The notes under the pieces were generated by a model, which was not told the origin of the DNA, made no database searches, and saw only the letters and a list, made by a program, of their open reading frames with translations. DNA of 21,305 nucleotides from an uncultured Balneolaceae bacterium (GTDB lineage Bacteria; Bacteroidota; Rhodothermia; Balneolales; Balneolaceae): contig CALKWT010000088.1 in assembly GCA_938003885.1 (NCBI GenBank), positions 1-21,305 of the forward strand. The letters run 5' to 3'. The translations under genes were made by a program, and so were the position numbers. Numbering within the stretch: position 1 is the first letter of the stretch; each line of letters begins with the position of its first letter. Positions 13,947 to 21,305 of this stretch are shown piece by piece.

Positions 13947-15434
13947 ATGGATTTATCACTTGTTCCTTTGTTGGCAATACTGGTATCGCTGGCAGCGGTT
14001 GTTCCTATAATGCTCAGTTCCCGGAATCCCAATGTCCGGGAATTCTGGACGATTCTGACAGCTGTCATCAAATTCGGGCTGGTACTATCCCTTTTGCCGG
14101 GTGCCCTGGAAGGCAGGAGTGTGGCGATACATCTTGTTGACCTGGCTCCTGGAATACCTCTTGGCCTTAATGCCGATCCCATGGGGGTATACTTCGCCCT
14201 GATTGCATCGGGGCTTTGGATATTGACCTCCTTCTATTCAATCGGGTATATGCGAGGGGCTGATGAGAAAAAGCAGACGCGATACTTCTCCTATTTTGCG
14301 GTCTGCTTGTCTGCTACCATTGGGATTGCATTCTCCTCCAACCTGATCACCTTTATATTTTTCTACGAAATTCTGACTCTGGCTACCTATCCTCTCGTTA
14401 TCCATAATGAAAACAGGGAAGCGATTAACGCCGGCCGGAAATATCTCGCTTTCACATTGACTGCCGGCCTGCTGCTGATAGCTGCCTCAGCACTTGTCTA
14501 TCACTATACCGGGTCCCTTGACTTTACTCCGGGTGGCCTCTTTACTGAAACAGATCTCCCTCCCACCACACTTCTCATAATATTTATACTCTTCCTGGGA
14601 GGGGTTGGCGTTAAAGCCGGTATTATGCCTCTGCATAGCTGGTTACCAGCTGCCATGGCCGCTCCTACACCCGTAAGTGCGCTGTTGCATGCCGTAGCCG
14701 TGGTCAAGTCGGGAGTTTTTGCAGTGATTCGTGTCGTAGGGTTTGTTATCGGAACCGGAGTGATGGCGGAGTACAATCTGAATGATATTCTCATTGTCCT
14801 CTCCGGACTGACAATCATCATCGCTTCACTGATTGCATTTGCACAGGATAATCTGAAAAGACGTCTCGCCTACTCAACGGTGGGACATCTTTCTTATATC
14901 GTATTGGCTGTGGCTCTTCTGACGCCCACCGGGATGACAGGGGGGATTATGCACATCGCTGCCCATGCGACTATGAAAATCACCCTATTCTTCTGTGCAG
15001 GAGCGATCTATGTCAACCTTCACAGAACTGAAATCAGTGAACTAAACGGGATCTCAAAAGTGATGCCGTGGACCATGGGAGCTTTTGCAGTCGGTTCGTT
15101 AGGACTTGCAGGTGTACCTCCTATCAACGGTTTCTTCTCTAAGTGGAATATTATCATGGGATCACTGGACGGAGATATGTTGATCCCGGCTCTGATTCTT
15201 ATTTTCAGTGGGCTGCTGAATGCAGGTTATTTCTTTCCCATTCTGTACAGGGCTTATTTCAAGAAGGGCGAAGGTCTCGAACATCATAAAGAAGCCTCCC
15301 CTTTTATGGTTGTACCCATCGTTATCACTGCAGCCCTATCTCTGCTTTTTGGACTTTTCCCAAATTTGTTCTTCAATTTCTTTGATCTGGCAACCCAGAT
15401 CAGCACAACCCTTTTTAACGTAACAACACCATGA
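13947..15434 (+). CDS. Second MrpD-like antiporter subunit (D')
   Basis: 495 residues from the ATG at 13947 (a TTG lies one codon upstream). About 14 membrane helices, NuoL/M/N family. Intact ion-path residues: Glu141 in TM5 (FFYEILTLATYP), Lys223 in TM7 (GVKAGIMPLHSWLPAAM), Lys254 in TM8 (VVKSGVFAVIR), Lys344 (HATMKITLFF) and Lys399 in TM12 (NGFFSKWNII). The A-APTPVSALLHAVAVVKSG loop is NuoL/MrpA-like, so this subunit may stand in for the N-terminal half of MrpA. No clear Shine-Dalgarno. It overlaps the small gene after it by four bases (ATGA). Confidence 0.92.
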   Translation: MDLSLVPLLAILVSLAAVVPIMLSSRNPNVREFWTILTAVIKFGLVLSLLPGALEGRSVAIHLVDLAPGIPLGLNADPMGVYFALIASGLWILTSFYSIGYMRGADEKKQTRYFSYFAVCLSATIGIAFSSNLITFIFFYEILTLATYPLVIHNENREAINAGRKYLAFTLTAGLLLIAASALVYHYTGSLDFTPGGLFTETDLPPTTLLIIFILFLGGVGVKAGIMPLHSWLPAAMAAPTPVSALLHAVAVVKSGVFAVIRVVGFVIGTGVMAEYNLNDILIVLSGLTIIIASLIAFAQDNLKRRLAYSTVGHLSYIVLAVALLTPTGMTGGIMHIAAHATMKITLFFCAGAIYVNLHRTEISELNGISKVMPWTMGAFAVGSLGLAGVPPINGFFSKWNIIMGSLDGDMLIPALILIFSGLLNAGYFFPILYRAYFKKGEGLEHHKEASPFMVVPIVITAALSLLFGLFPNLFFNFFDLATQISTTLFNVTTP

Positions 15435-15643
15435 AAAAGATCTACTGGATACTGTTAGGCATACTTTTTCTTATCACTCTTATTATAGAGTTTGTCTATT
15501 TGCGGGATTACGACAGCCACTGGTGGAACTCAATACCTGCTTTTTATGCACTCTATGGTTTGGTCAGTACGGTAACGATCATCTATGCCGGCAAGATTAT
15601 CGGAAAAAACATTGTAAACCGGGAGATTGACTACTATGACTGA
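15431..15643 (+). CDS. Small two-helix membrane protein of the Mrp-like operon
   Basis: 70 residues. Two predicted membrane helices, about 5-23 and 38-56, joined by a loop with YDSHWWNSIPAFYALYG; the C-terminus is polar (NREIDYYD). I recall similar small proteins with the WW-x-x-I-P-A-F motif next to MrpD-like genes in other bacteria, but I know of no assigned function. Overlaps both neighbours (four bases with D' and eight with D''), so it is a real and tightly coupled gene, probably an accessory membrane subunit linking the two large ones. Too small for catalysis on its own. Confidence 0.85.
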   Translation: MKKIYWILLGILFLITLIIEFVYLRDYDSHWWNSIPAFYALYGLVSTVTIIYAGKIIGKNIVNREIDYYD

Positions 15644-17354
15644 TTTAATCACGATACCCGGAATTCTTCTGATTGTCGGCGCGATTCTGCTTACAGTAAC
15701 ACCCAAAAAGGTGCGTCCGGCACTTTTTCTACTATTTCCGGTTCTTTCACTACTTTTCGTGACCTCAAGGCCTGAGGGCTACACCGTTACCGCACAGCTT
15801 CTGAACTATGATCTGGTTCTGATGCAGGTAGATGACCTCTCCCGGATTTTCGGTATCATCTTTTCAATTACAGCCTTTGTGGCAGGTATCTTTGCCTACC
15901 ACATGAAAGAGCTGGGACAGCAGGTGAACGCGCTTCTTTATGCGGGAAGTGCACTCGGAGTAACCTTTGCCGGGGATCTGCTAACACTGATAATCTACTG
16001 GGAAATAATGGCTGTCAGCTCAACATGGTTGATCTGGGCCCGAAGAACCAGAGAGTCGGATGGTGCCGGGATGCGTTATCTGATCTACCACATCCTCGGT
16101 GGCGGTCTTCTGCTGGGTGGTATCATCTGGCATATAAGCACGACAGGTTCACTGGCGGTCGAATCCCTTACACAGGAGTATACTCCAGCCAATATCATGA
16201 TGCTTCTGGGGGTCAGTGTTAATGCAGCTGTCATCCCTCTCCACACCTGGCTGGCAGATGCTTATCCTAAAGCCACCATTACAGGTGCCGTGTTTATGAG
16301 CGCCTTCACAACGAAGTCAGCTGTCTATGTGCTTTTGCGGGTCTTCCCGGGCTGGGAACTGCTGACCTGGTTTGGCGCAGCAATGGCGATCTACGGTGTT
16401 ATCTACGCGGTAATCTGTAAAGATATCCGGGAGATCCTTGCCTACCATATTATCAGTCAGGTTGGCTTTATGGTCTGCGGAATCGGTATCGGTACAGACC
16501 TTGCTTTAAATGGGGCAACCGCTCACGCATACAGCCACATTCTCTATAAGTCCCTTTTGTTTATGTCTACCGGTGCAGTTCTCTATGCAACCGGCACCAG
16601 CAAGATGGTAGATCTGGGTGGGCTGTTCAAAAAAATGCCCTGGGTATTTGGGCTCTATATGGTAGGGGCTCTTTCTATTTCCGGTATTCCGCTGTTTAAC
16701 GGCTTTATCAGTAAAACAATCACCATTAGTGCTGCCAGCAGTGCACAGAACGAAACGGCAGTTCTGCTCCTGCTCTTTGCCTCTGCCGGTACCTGGCTCA
16801 GTGTTGGCCTGAAGCTCCCCTATTTCACATGGTTCGACAAAAAGAGCAATGATATTGAAGTAAAGAAGTTGCCGGTTAACATGTACATAGCTATGGGTAT
16901 TGCAGCCTTTGCTTGTATCTTCTATGGCCTCTTTCCTAATGCACTCTATGTATACCTGCCCTATGAGGCGTACTTCAATCCTTTTAGTGCTTACTATTTT
17001 GTAGAGGTGGTGCAGATGAGCATTCTCGGTTTCGTAGCATTCTGGTTCCTGAAACAGAAACTGGCACCGGAAATGATTATAGCGCTGGATGTGGATTGGT
17101 TCTACCGCAAAGCTGCTCCTTCTGTCTACAAGGTCTTTGTTACCGGAGTGGACAACTTATACGATAGGGCAGAAAACGGTGTCCTGGCCATCACCCGGTT
17201 TCTAGTTGAGAAATTCAGAAATCCTATGAGATGGCTGAACCCATTTACAGACAAAAACAATCAAGCAAGCTCATACAGCCCGGGGCTAGAGGTTGTATTG
17301 AGTTTTATTCTCATTGGGTTTATTATCTTCATTGCAGCAGCGATGTTCTACTAA
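15636..17354 (+). CDS. Third MrpD-like antiporter subunit (D'') with NuoL-like C-terminal extension
   Basis: 572 residues from the ATG at 15636, preceded by GGGAGA (15621-15626) at 9 bases; a TTG three codons upstream is the alternative. NuoL/M/N family with Glu123 in TM5 (LIIYWEIMAVSS), Lys227 in TM8 (FTTKSAVYVLLR) and Lys360 in TM12 (NGFISKTITI). The TM7 Lys is replaced by Asn196 (GVSVNAAVIPLHTWLADAY, compare GIAVKAALFPMHGWLPDAY in MrpD). The helix-loop after TM8 reads IREILAYHIISQVGF instead of KKMLAYSSVSQIGY. The C-terminus has an extra segment, about 485-527 amphipathic and 549-571 hydrophobic, laid out like the lateral helix and last TM of NuoL. Last gene of the operon. I infer a distal position in the complex and altered ion coupling. 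Confidence 0.92.
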   Translation: MTDLITIPGILLIVGAILLTVTPKKVRPALFLLFPVLSLLFVTSRPEGYTVTAQLLNYDLVLMQVDDLSRIFGIIFSITAFVAGIFAYHMKELGQQVNALLYAGSALGVTFAGDLLTLIIYWEIMAVSSTWLIWARRTRESDGAGMRYLIYHILGGGLLLGGIIWHISTTGSLAVESLTQEYTPANIMMLLGVSVNAAVIPLHTWLADAYPKATITGAVFMSAFTTKSAVYVLLRVFPGWELLTWFGAAMAIYGVIYAVICKDIREILAYHIISQVGFMVCGIGIGTDLALNGATAHAYSHILYKSLLFMSTGAVLYATGTSKMVDLGGLFKKMPWVFGLYMVGALSISGIPLFNGFISKTITISAASSAQNETAVLLLLFASAGTWLSVGLKLPYFTWFDKKSNDIEVKKLPVNMYIAMGIAAFACIFYGLFPNALYVYLPYEAYFNPFSAYYFVEVVQMSILGFVAFWFLKQKLAPEMIIALDVDWFYRKAAPSVYKVFVTGVDNLYDRAENGVLAITRFLVEKFRNPMRWLNPFTDKNNQASSYSPGLEVVLSFILIGFIIFIAAAMFY

Positions 17355-17380
17355 CTTTCAGATCTGCTCGCGTACGATGA

Positions 17381-17420
17381 CCAAACAGGGATTTCACACT
17401 CACTTGACACCCCTGTTTGG
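17381..17420 (+). terminator. Hairpin after the mrp operon, possible terminator
   Basis: CCAAACAGGG (17381-17390) and CCCTGTTTGG (17411-17420) form a perfect 10-bp stem with a 20-base loop, 26 bases after the last operon stop codon. No T run follows on the plus strand, so it is not a textbook intrinsic terminator; it may be a 3' stabilising hairpin, or an operator for gntK, which begins 95 bases further on. Confidence 0.45.
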
Positions 17421-17515
17421 AGCTGTTGCAAGAGGGGCCCTGTACAATTTAGGAGCGTAATGAAGTTAGATTATATAAATAACACCGGAGTGCCTTTTTA
17501 AACAGCCTCTGCATT

Positions 17516-18022
17516 ATGACTGGCAATCTCTTTGTACTGATGGGAATTTCAGGCTGCGGCAAAACCACAGTCGGCAGACTTCTCTCTGAAAAAACCGGAC
17601 TGCCCTTTTACGATGGGGATGATTTTCATCCCGCAGAAAACAAAGAGAAAATGAGAATCGGAGAGCCGCTTACAGATAAGGACCGGCTCCCCTGGCTGCG
17701 AACATTGGCTGAACATATGCGGGAGTGGAGAGCGGGCGGAGGGGCGATTCTGGCCTGCTCAGCACTGAAAAAGGAGTACAGGGATCTTTTGCGCAGTGCC
17801 GGAACCCCGGATCAACCTGTTCAATTCATCTATTTGAAAGGATCCGTGGCGCAGATCGCAAACCGGATTGAAGGAAGGCACCATGAGTTTATGCCCCCCG
17901 AACTTCTGGAGAGTCAGTATCATACATTAGAAGAGCCGGGAGCCGACGAAGCCCTCCAGATCGATATCTCACTCTCTCCGGAGGTTATTGTACGGAATAT
18001 CATCGATCACTACGCTCTCTGA
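17516..18022 (+). CDS. gntK: Gluconokinase
   Basis: 168 residues, family length. Phosphorylates D-gluconate to 6-phosphogluconate, feeding the pentose phosphate or Entner-Doudoroff route in the cytoplasm. P-loop GISGCGKT at residues 10-17; then the family signature YDGDDFHP (32-39) with N42, KM (45-46), GEPLTDKDRLPWL (49-61); ACSALKKEYRDLLR (79-92); and GRHHEFMP (124-131). All typical GntK landmarks are present. It stands as a single gene; no gluconate transporter or regulator lies in the window, and it is convergent with ettA. No strong Shine-Dalgarno is seen. The reading frame stays open for 39 codons beyond the stop, but the family ends here, so this is likely chance. Confidence 0.95.
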   Translation: MTGNLFVLMGISGCGKTTVGRLLSEKTGLPFYDGDDFHPAENKEKMRIGEPLTDKDRLPWLRTLAEHMREWRAGGGAILACSALKKEYRDLLRSAGTPDQPVQFIYLKGSVAQIANRIEGRHHEFMPPELLESQYHTLEEPGADEALQIDISLSPEVIVRNIIDHYAL

Positions 18023-18258
18023 TCCGGGATAGACCTGCAACTCTTCTCTCGGCTGGCCATTCGTTATCATCCTGAAGATCCCCTCTCATCATACAATATT
18101 TTAGAGGCGATCCGTTTGACAGTACAGAGTTTTAGCACATGATCTGAACGTTAACACAGGGGTCGCTGCCCGGTGTAGAGATTTGACTGCTATCTGTGCA
18201 CAGGCAACGCTTCCGGTACCGTTGTGAAGAATGATTGCTCTAACAGTTTGCTTACCGA

Positions 18259-19932
18259 TTAGTCTCGAAGCAGTTTCTTGTACTGAATCCGTTTCGGTTC
18301 ATCATCTGTAATACCGAGCCGTTCTTTTTTATTCTCCTCATACTCCTGATAGTTCCCCTCAAACCAGTAGACCTGACTGTTCCCCTCAAAGGCCAGGATA
18401 TGCGTTGCAATCCGGTCGAGAAACCACCTGTCGTGAGATATGATCACTGCACACCCCGCAAAGCCCAGAAGAGCCTCCTCAAGGGCTCTGAGAGTATTTA
18501 CGTCAAGATCGTTGGTAGGTTCGTCAAGCAGTAGGACGTTTGCTCCTTCTTTCAACGTTTTTGCCAGGTGTACCCGGTTTCTTTCACCCCCGGAGAGTTC
18601 TCCAATTTTCTTCTGCTGGTCACTTCCGCTAAAATTAAAACGGGCGACATAGGCGCGGGAATTGACTTCCCGATTCCCAATTTGCATGATCTCGGCCCCT
18701 CCGGATATCTCTTCCCATATATTTTTATCCGGATCCAAAGGCCTTTTCTGGTCAACATAGCCAAGTTTCACGGTATCTCCGATCAGCAGTTCACCACGAT
18801 CAGGCTCCTCTTCTCCTGTTATCATTTTAAAAAGGGTCGTTTTACCTGCTCCATTGGGTCCGATGACGCCGACGATCCCTCCCGGAGGGAGCTCAAAAGA
18901 CATATTCTCAACCAGCAATTTATCATCAAATCCCTTGGCTACATTTTTGGCAGATATTACATTATTCCCAAGTCTGGGGCCAGCCGGTATAAAGATCTCC
19001 ATCTCTTCCCGCCTCTTTTGAAAATCTTCCGTCAGCATCTTTTCATAAGCGTTAATCCGGGCCTTGCTCTTTGACTGACGGCCTTTGGGATTTTGCCGGA
19101 TCCACTCAAGCTCCCGCTGCAGCGTCTTTTGCCGGCTGGACTCCTGCTTCCCTTCAATCTCCAGGCGTCTCTGCTTCTGTTCAAGCCAGGAGCTGTAGTT
19201 GCCTTCAAAAGGAATGCCCTCTCCCCTGTCGAGTTCCAGAATCCATCCTGCCACATTATCCAGGAAGTACCTGTCGTGGGTGACAGCGATGACTGTCCCT
19301 TCGTAGCGATCCAGATGTTGTTCAAGCCACTGGACAGATTCCGCATCCAGATGGTTTGTAGGTTCATCCAGAAGCAAGACGTCTGGTTTGTCGAGTAGAA
19401 GCCGGCACAAGGCCACCCTCCTCCTCTCCCCTCCGGAAAGTACATTGACCGGGGTGTCAGCAGGAGGGCATCGAAGGGCATCCATCGCCTGCTTTAGTTT
19501 GGAGTCGATATCCCAGGCCCCTATCCGGTCAATCTCCTCCTGTAGTTTCGCCTGTCTGGCAATTAAAGCCTCGAAATCAGCATCCGGATCAGAGAACCCT
19601 TCATTAACTTTTTCATACTCGTTCAACAGATCCATAGTGGATTGTACACCCTCTTGTACCACTTCCAGAACCGTCTTCTCCTCATTCAGCAGGGGTTCCT
19701 GCTCCAGATAGCCAAATCGAATCCCTTTTTGGCTGGAAATCGTACCCAAATAATCATCGTCCAGGCCTGCAATAATTCTGAGCAGCGTACTTTTCCCCGA
19801 ACCATTCAGGCCCAAAACGCCAATTTTAGCACCGTAGAAGAAAGATAGATAAATATCTTTTAAAACCGTTCGATTGGGCTTGTATACTTTACTTACGCCC
19901 ACCATAGAAAAAATTATCTTCTGATCACTCAA
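18259..19932 (-). CDS. ettA: Energy-dependent translational throttle protein EttA (ABC-F)
   Basis: 557 residues, full length. Binds the ribosomal E site and gates translation according to ATP/ADP ratio. Two ABC domains: Walker A GLNGSGKST (41-49), signature LSGGERRRVAL (165-175), Walker B LLLDEPTNHLD with catalytic Glu190; second set GPNGAGKTT (358-366), LSGGERNRVHLA (446-457) and LLLDEPTNDLD with Glu471. The arm domain (about 92-138) and the interdomain linker (about 243-325) with NPKGRQSKSKARINAYEKM place it in EttA rather than Uup or YbiT; the basic C-terminus (RIQYKKLLRD) also fits. The start is TTG at 19932, supported by AGGTGAT (19942-19936) directly before it and by the MSDQKIIFSM beginning. 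It lies 66 bases downstream of the phosphatase-like gene and may be co-transcribed. Confidence 0.95.
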   Translation of the reverse strand: MSDQKIIFSMVGVSKVYKPNRTVLKDIYLSFFYGAKIGVLGLNGSGKSTLLRIIAGLDDDYLGTISSQKGIRFGYLEQEPLLNEEKTVLEVVQEGVQSTMDLLNEYEKVNEGFSDPDADFEALIARQAKLQEEIDRIGAWDIDSKLKQAMDALRCPPADTPVNVLSGGERRRVALCRLLLDKPDVLLLDEPTNHLDAESVQWLEQHLDRYEGTVIAVTHDRYFLDNVAGWILELDRGEGIPFEGNYSSWLEQKQRRLEIEGKQESSRQKTLQRELEWIRQNPKGRQSKSKARINAYEKMLTEDFQKRREEMEIFIPAGPRLGNNVISAKNVAKGFDDKLLVENMSFELPPGGIVGVIGPNGAGKTTLFKMITGEEEPDRGELLIGDTVKLGYVDQKRPLDPDKNIWEEISGGAEIMQIGNREVNSRAYVARFNFSGSDQQKKIGELSGGERNRVHLAKTLKEGANVLLLDEPTNDLDVNTLRALEEALLGFAGCAVIISHDRWFLDRIATHILAFEGNSQVYWFEGNYQEYEENKKERLGITDDEPKRIQYKKLLRD

Positions 19933-19935
19933 GAT

Positions 19936-19942
19936 ATCACCT
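19936..19942 (-). promoter_or_regulatory. Ribosome-binding site deciding the ettA TTG start
   Basis: AGGTGAT on the minus strand, with ATC between it and TTG (five bases from AGGTG to the start codon). This supports the unusual TTG initiation codon of ettA; the next in-frame ATG is at codon 10, inside the first conserved strand. Confidence 0.65.
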
Positions 19943-19998
19943 GCAATAATTAGGAATAAAGTTTGATAGTTAACGGTTGCCGGGATGGAGCCAGAGTT

Positions 19999-21305
19999 TC
20001 AAAAAGTAAGCCGTACTCCTGCTGAATTGAAATTTGCTGTCTCAACCCGAAGCCAGTCGTTCACCTGATAACCAATATGAAATGAAGCTTTCTGAGTTGT
20101 TAAGATACGAGTCTCCAGTGACAACTTGCCCACATTCAGATCATACTGAATCAGGAATATAGGAAGATTTCTCTCCTTCTCCACAGATAGAGCCGCACCT
20201 ATCCAGAATCTGGAAAGGTAGGATCGGAACAGATCGGCTTTTCCCCATACATTGAAATGATTTCTAAAAGAGGGGATGTGGGAATCGTGGTAGAGAGTGA
20301 TTCCATAGGAAATCCTGTAAGTGGGTGAAAGTTCCAGCTCTGTAAGAGCCGTTCCACTTTTGAAATTATAGAGTCTTCGAACGGCATGCGAGTCCCGGGA
20401 TGGATGCCCCTCGAAATCAAGATCCTTGATCTCCATAAAGAGTTCCGGCAACCAGAAATGCTCCTTTACTTCAAAATCTTCCAGAGCGGGCCCTTTAAGA
20501 AGTATCGGGACACTCATCTCGTAGTGGCTAAAACCGCCGTGATTCCCCCTCTTACTGTATGGCGTCTGATAGAATTTTCCCTCATCAAACATTACGATCA
20601 TCTCACCAGACCGGGGATTGGACAGATAACTGAAAATATTCACAGGTGCGCCGGTGTAGCGGCTCTCATATGTCATTTCAAGCCACTCATCAATGGTTAG
20701 AAATTCTCCATTATAACCACTCTCGTAATAACCCAGAATGTCACTGGATGAGAATTCGCAGCGGACTCTCCCCTCCCGATAGCGAAACCGGATGGAGCCA
20801 TCTGCATGCAAACCCTTTACCAAACCTGCCTCTTCAAGATAGAAGATGAAATCCAGTTCGGTATTTTCCAATAGAAGTTCCGCATAGTCTGCTGGGTTGA
20901 CACCCTCCTGGAGGTAGATTACTGGATAGGAGAAAAACTCCAGGTCCTCATTTAATAAATTTCTGATCTCTTTATCTGGTTTTAATCCATCGCCAAATGC
21001 AATGCCATGATCTGAATAGATAATGATATTGACAGGTTTAGAATCCAGACGCTTGACCAGTTTCCCAAATTGCCTGTCAAAACGCCTGATCTCCTTCATA
21101 TACGCCTCCTCCCCGTTAAAATGCCCCTGTGTATCTGTGGGAAACCAATAGAACTGAACAACGGGGTACTCTGAGAGGAAATCTGCACTATTCTGAAGAG
21201 CGATACCCGCCATCCAATGTAGCCCCTGTATGCCATAGATCAGATTTGTAACAGATAGCCTGGAAGTGGAAAAGGCCATCTGAAGAAAAGAGCGTGGCAT
21301 AGAGG
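19999..21305 (-). CDS. Alkaline-phosphatase-superfamily protein with beta-rich C-terminus (5' end outside window)
   Basis: At least 434 residues; the frame is open to the right edge, so the true start and the nucleophile region are missing. Counting from a Met at 21300: metal-binding motifs DTQGH (56-60) and SDHG (96-99), and RGNHGG with His254, are those of the phosphodiesterase/sulfatase branch of the alkaline phosphatase superfamily, so a metal-dependent hydrolase of phosphate or sulfate esters is likely; substrate unknown. Residues about 317-433 are made of alternating hydrophobic/polar stretches (PIFLIQYDLNV, GKLSLETRIL, ASFHIGYQV, WLRVETANF) and end in Phe, like strands of an outer-membrane beta-barrel. 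A soluble hydrolase joined to a partial barrel would be unusual; an ordinary beta-sandwich domain is the alternative. Upstream of ettA on the same strand. Confidence 0.75.
   Translation of the reverse strand, partial: SMPRSFLQMAFSTSRLSVTNLIYGIQGLHWMAGIALQNSADFLSEYPVVQFYWFPTDTQGHFNGEEAYMKEIRRFDRQFGKLVKRLDSKPVNIIIYSDHGIAFGDGLKPDKEIRNLLNEDLEFFSYPVIYLQEGVNPADYAELLLENTELDFIFYLEEAGLVKGLHADGSIRFRYREGRVRCEFSSSDILGYYESGYNGEFLTIDEWLEMTYESRYTGAPVNIFSYLSNPRSGEMIVMFDEGKFYQTPYSKRGNHGGFSHYEMSVPILLKGPALEDFEVKEHFWLPELFMEIKDLDFEGHPSRDSHAVRRLYNFKSGTALTELELSPTYRISYGITLYHDSHIPSFRNHFNVWGKADLFRSYLSRFWIGAALSVEKERNLPIFLIQYDLNVGKLSLETRILTTQKASFHIGYQVNDWLRVETANFNSAGVRLTF

Noticed and set aside
9881..17354. Membrane-bound hydrogenase operon
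   Set aside because: The first eight genes share mbh order, but no hydrogenase large or small subunit, ferredoxin-like or NuoC/D/B/I homologue follows; only antiporter-type subunits are seen.
18023..18142. 39 further open codons in the gntK frame after its stop
   Set aside because: GntK already ends at its normal length, and an open run of this size is not rare by chance. A decayed gene remnant cannot be excluded but has no recognisable match.
18023..18258. Bidirectional terminator between convergent gntK and ettA
   Set aside because: The best candidate is a 5-bp stem (CAACG/CGTTG near 18205-18223) with no T run; too weak to call.
18568..19074. 168-codon plus-strand frame opposite ettA
   Set aside because: No domain or ribosome-binding site, and the region fully encodes conserved EttA motifs on the other strand.
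1..21305. CRISPR arrays, insertion sequences, tRNA or rRNA genes, prophage or toxin-antitoxin genes
   Set aside because: No regularly spaced repeats, transposase or recombinase motifs, cloverleaf-like sequences or such gene pairs were recognised on either strand.

Overview
The window reads as a chromosomal segment of a free-living, probably marine or halophilic, respiring bacterium of the Bacteroidota-Rhodothermota-Balneolota assemblage. The reasons are: a rpsF-rpsR-rplI cluster with no ssb between rpsF and rpsR; a promoter upstream of nuoL that fits the Bacteroidota pattern (TATCTTTG at -7, with a TTTA 18 bases further upstream); a pterin dehydratase gene inside a complex I gene run, as I recall being reported for Rhodothermus marinus; and a large Mrp-type cation/proton antiporter operon. 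No plasmid, phage, IS, CRISPR, tRNA or rRNA feature was seen. Taxonomy below this level cannot be read from the sequence.

Layout. Positions 1-240 hold a possible gene start running off the left edge (minus strand), a 97-base element bounded by a perfect 12-bp inverted repeat, and the terminator of the next gene. From 239 to 9561 everything is on the minus strand: an OmpA-domain lipoprotein (239-778); dsbD (927-2831); the ribosomal genes rplI, rpsR and rpsF (2861-3947, transcribed rpsF first), with a candidate promoter and leader hairpins; then nuoN, a pterin-4a-carbinolamine dehydratase, nuoM and nuoL (4110-9561, transcribed nuoL first), ending in a terminator near 4081-4101. A 319-base divergent intergenic region (9562-9880) separates this from a tightly overlapping plus-strand operon of eleven genes (9881-17354): mrpE, mrpF, mrpG, two short genes for the split MrpA C-terminal region (MbhD-like and MbhE-like), mrpB, mrpC, mrpD, a second MrpD-like gene, a 70-residue membrane protein, and a third MrpD-like gene. 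gntK (gluconate kinase) follows at 17516-18022. Convergent to it on the minus strand lie ettA (ABC-F ribosome factor) and, running off the right edge, an alkaline-phosphatase-superfamily protein with a beta-rich C-terminal region ending in Phe.

How the genes work together. The centre of the window, about 13 kb, is a bioenergetics locus. NuoL, NuoM and NuoN are the three proton-pumping antiporter-like subunits of respiratory complex I. The divergent operon encodes a separate, complete ion-translocating membrane module built from the same protein family: MrpC resembles NuoK, the two short proteins cover the NuoJ-like part of MrpA, and three large subunits resemble NuoL/M/N. Its first eight genes have the same order as mbhA-mbhH of archaeal membrane-bound hydrogenase, but no hydrogenase or other redox arm is present here. 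The simplest reading is a Mrp-type Na+/H+ antiporter with three large subunits and no full-length MrpA. The third large subunit lacks the usual TM7 lysine and carries a NuoL-like C-terminal extension. The rest of the window is housekeeping: periplasmic thiol reduction (DsbD), ribosomal proteins S6, S18 and L9, gluconate phosphorylation and translation-factor functions.
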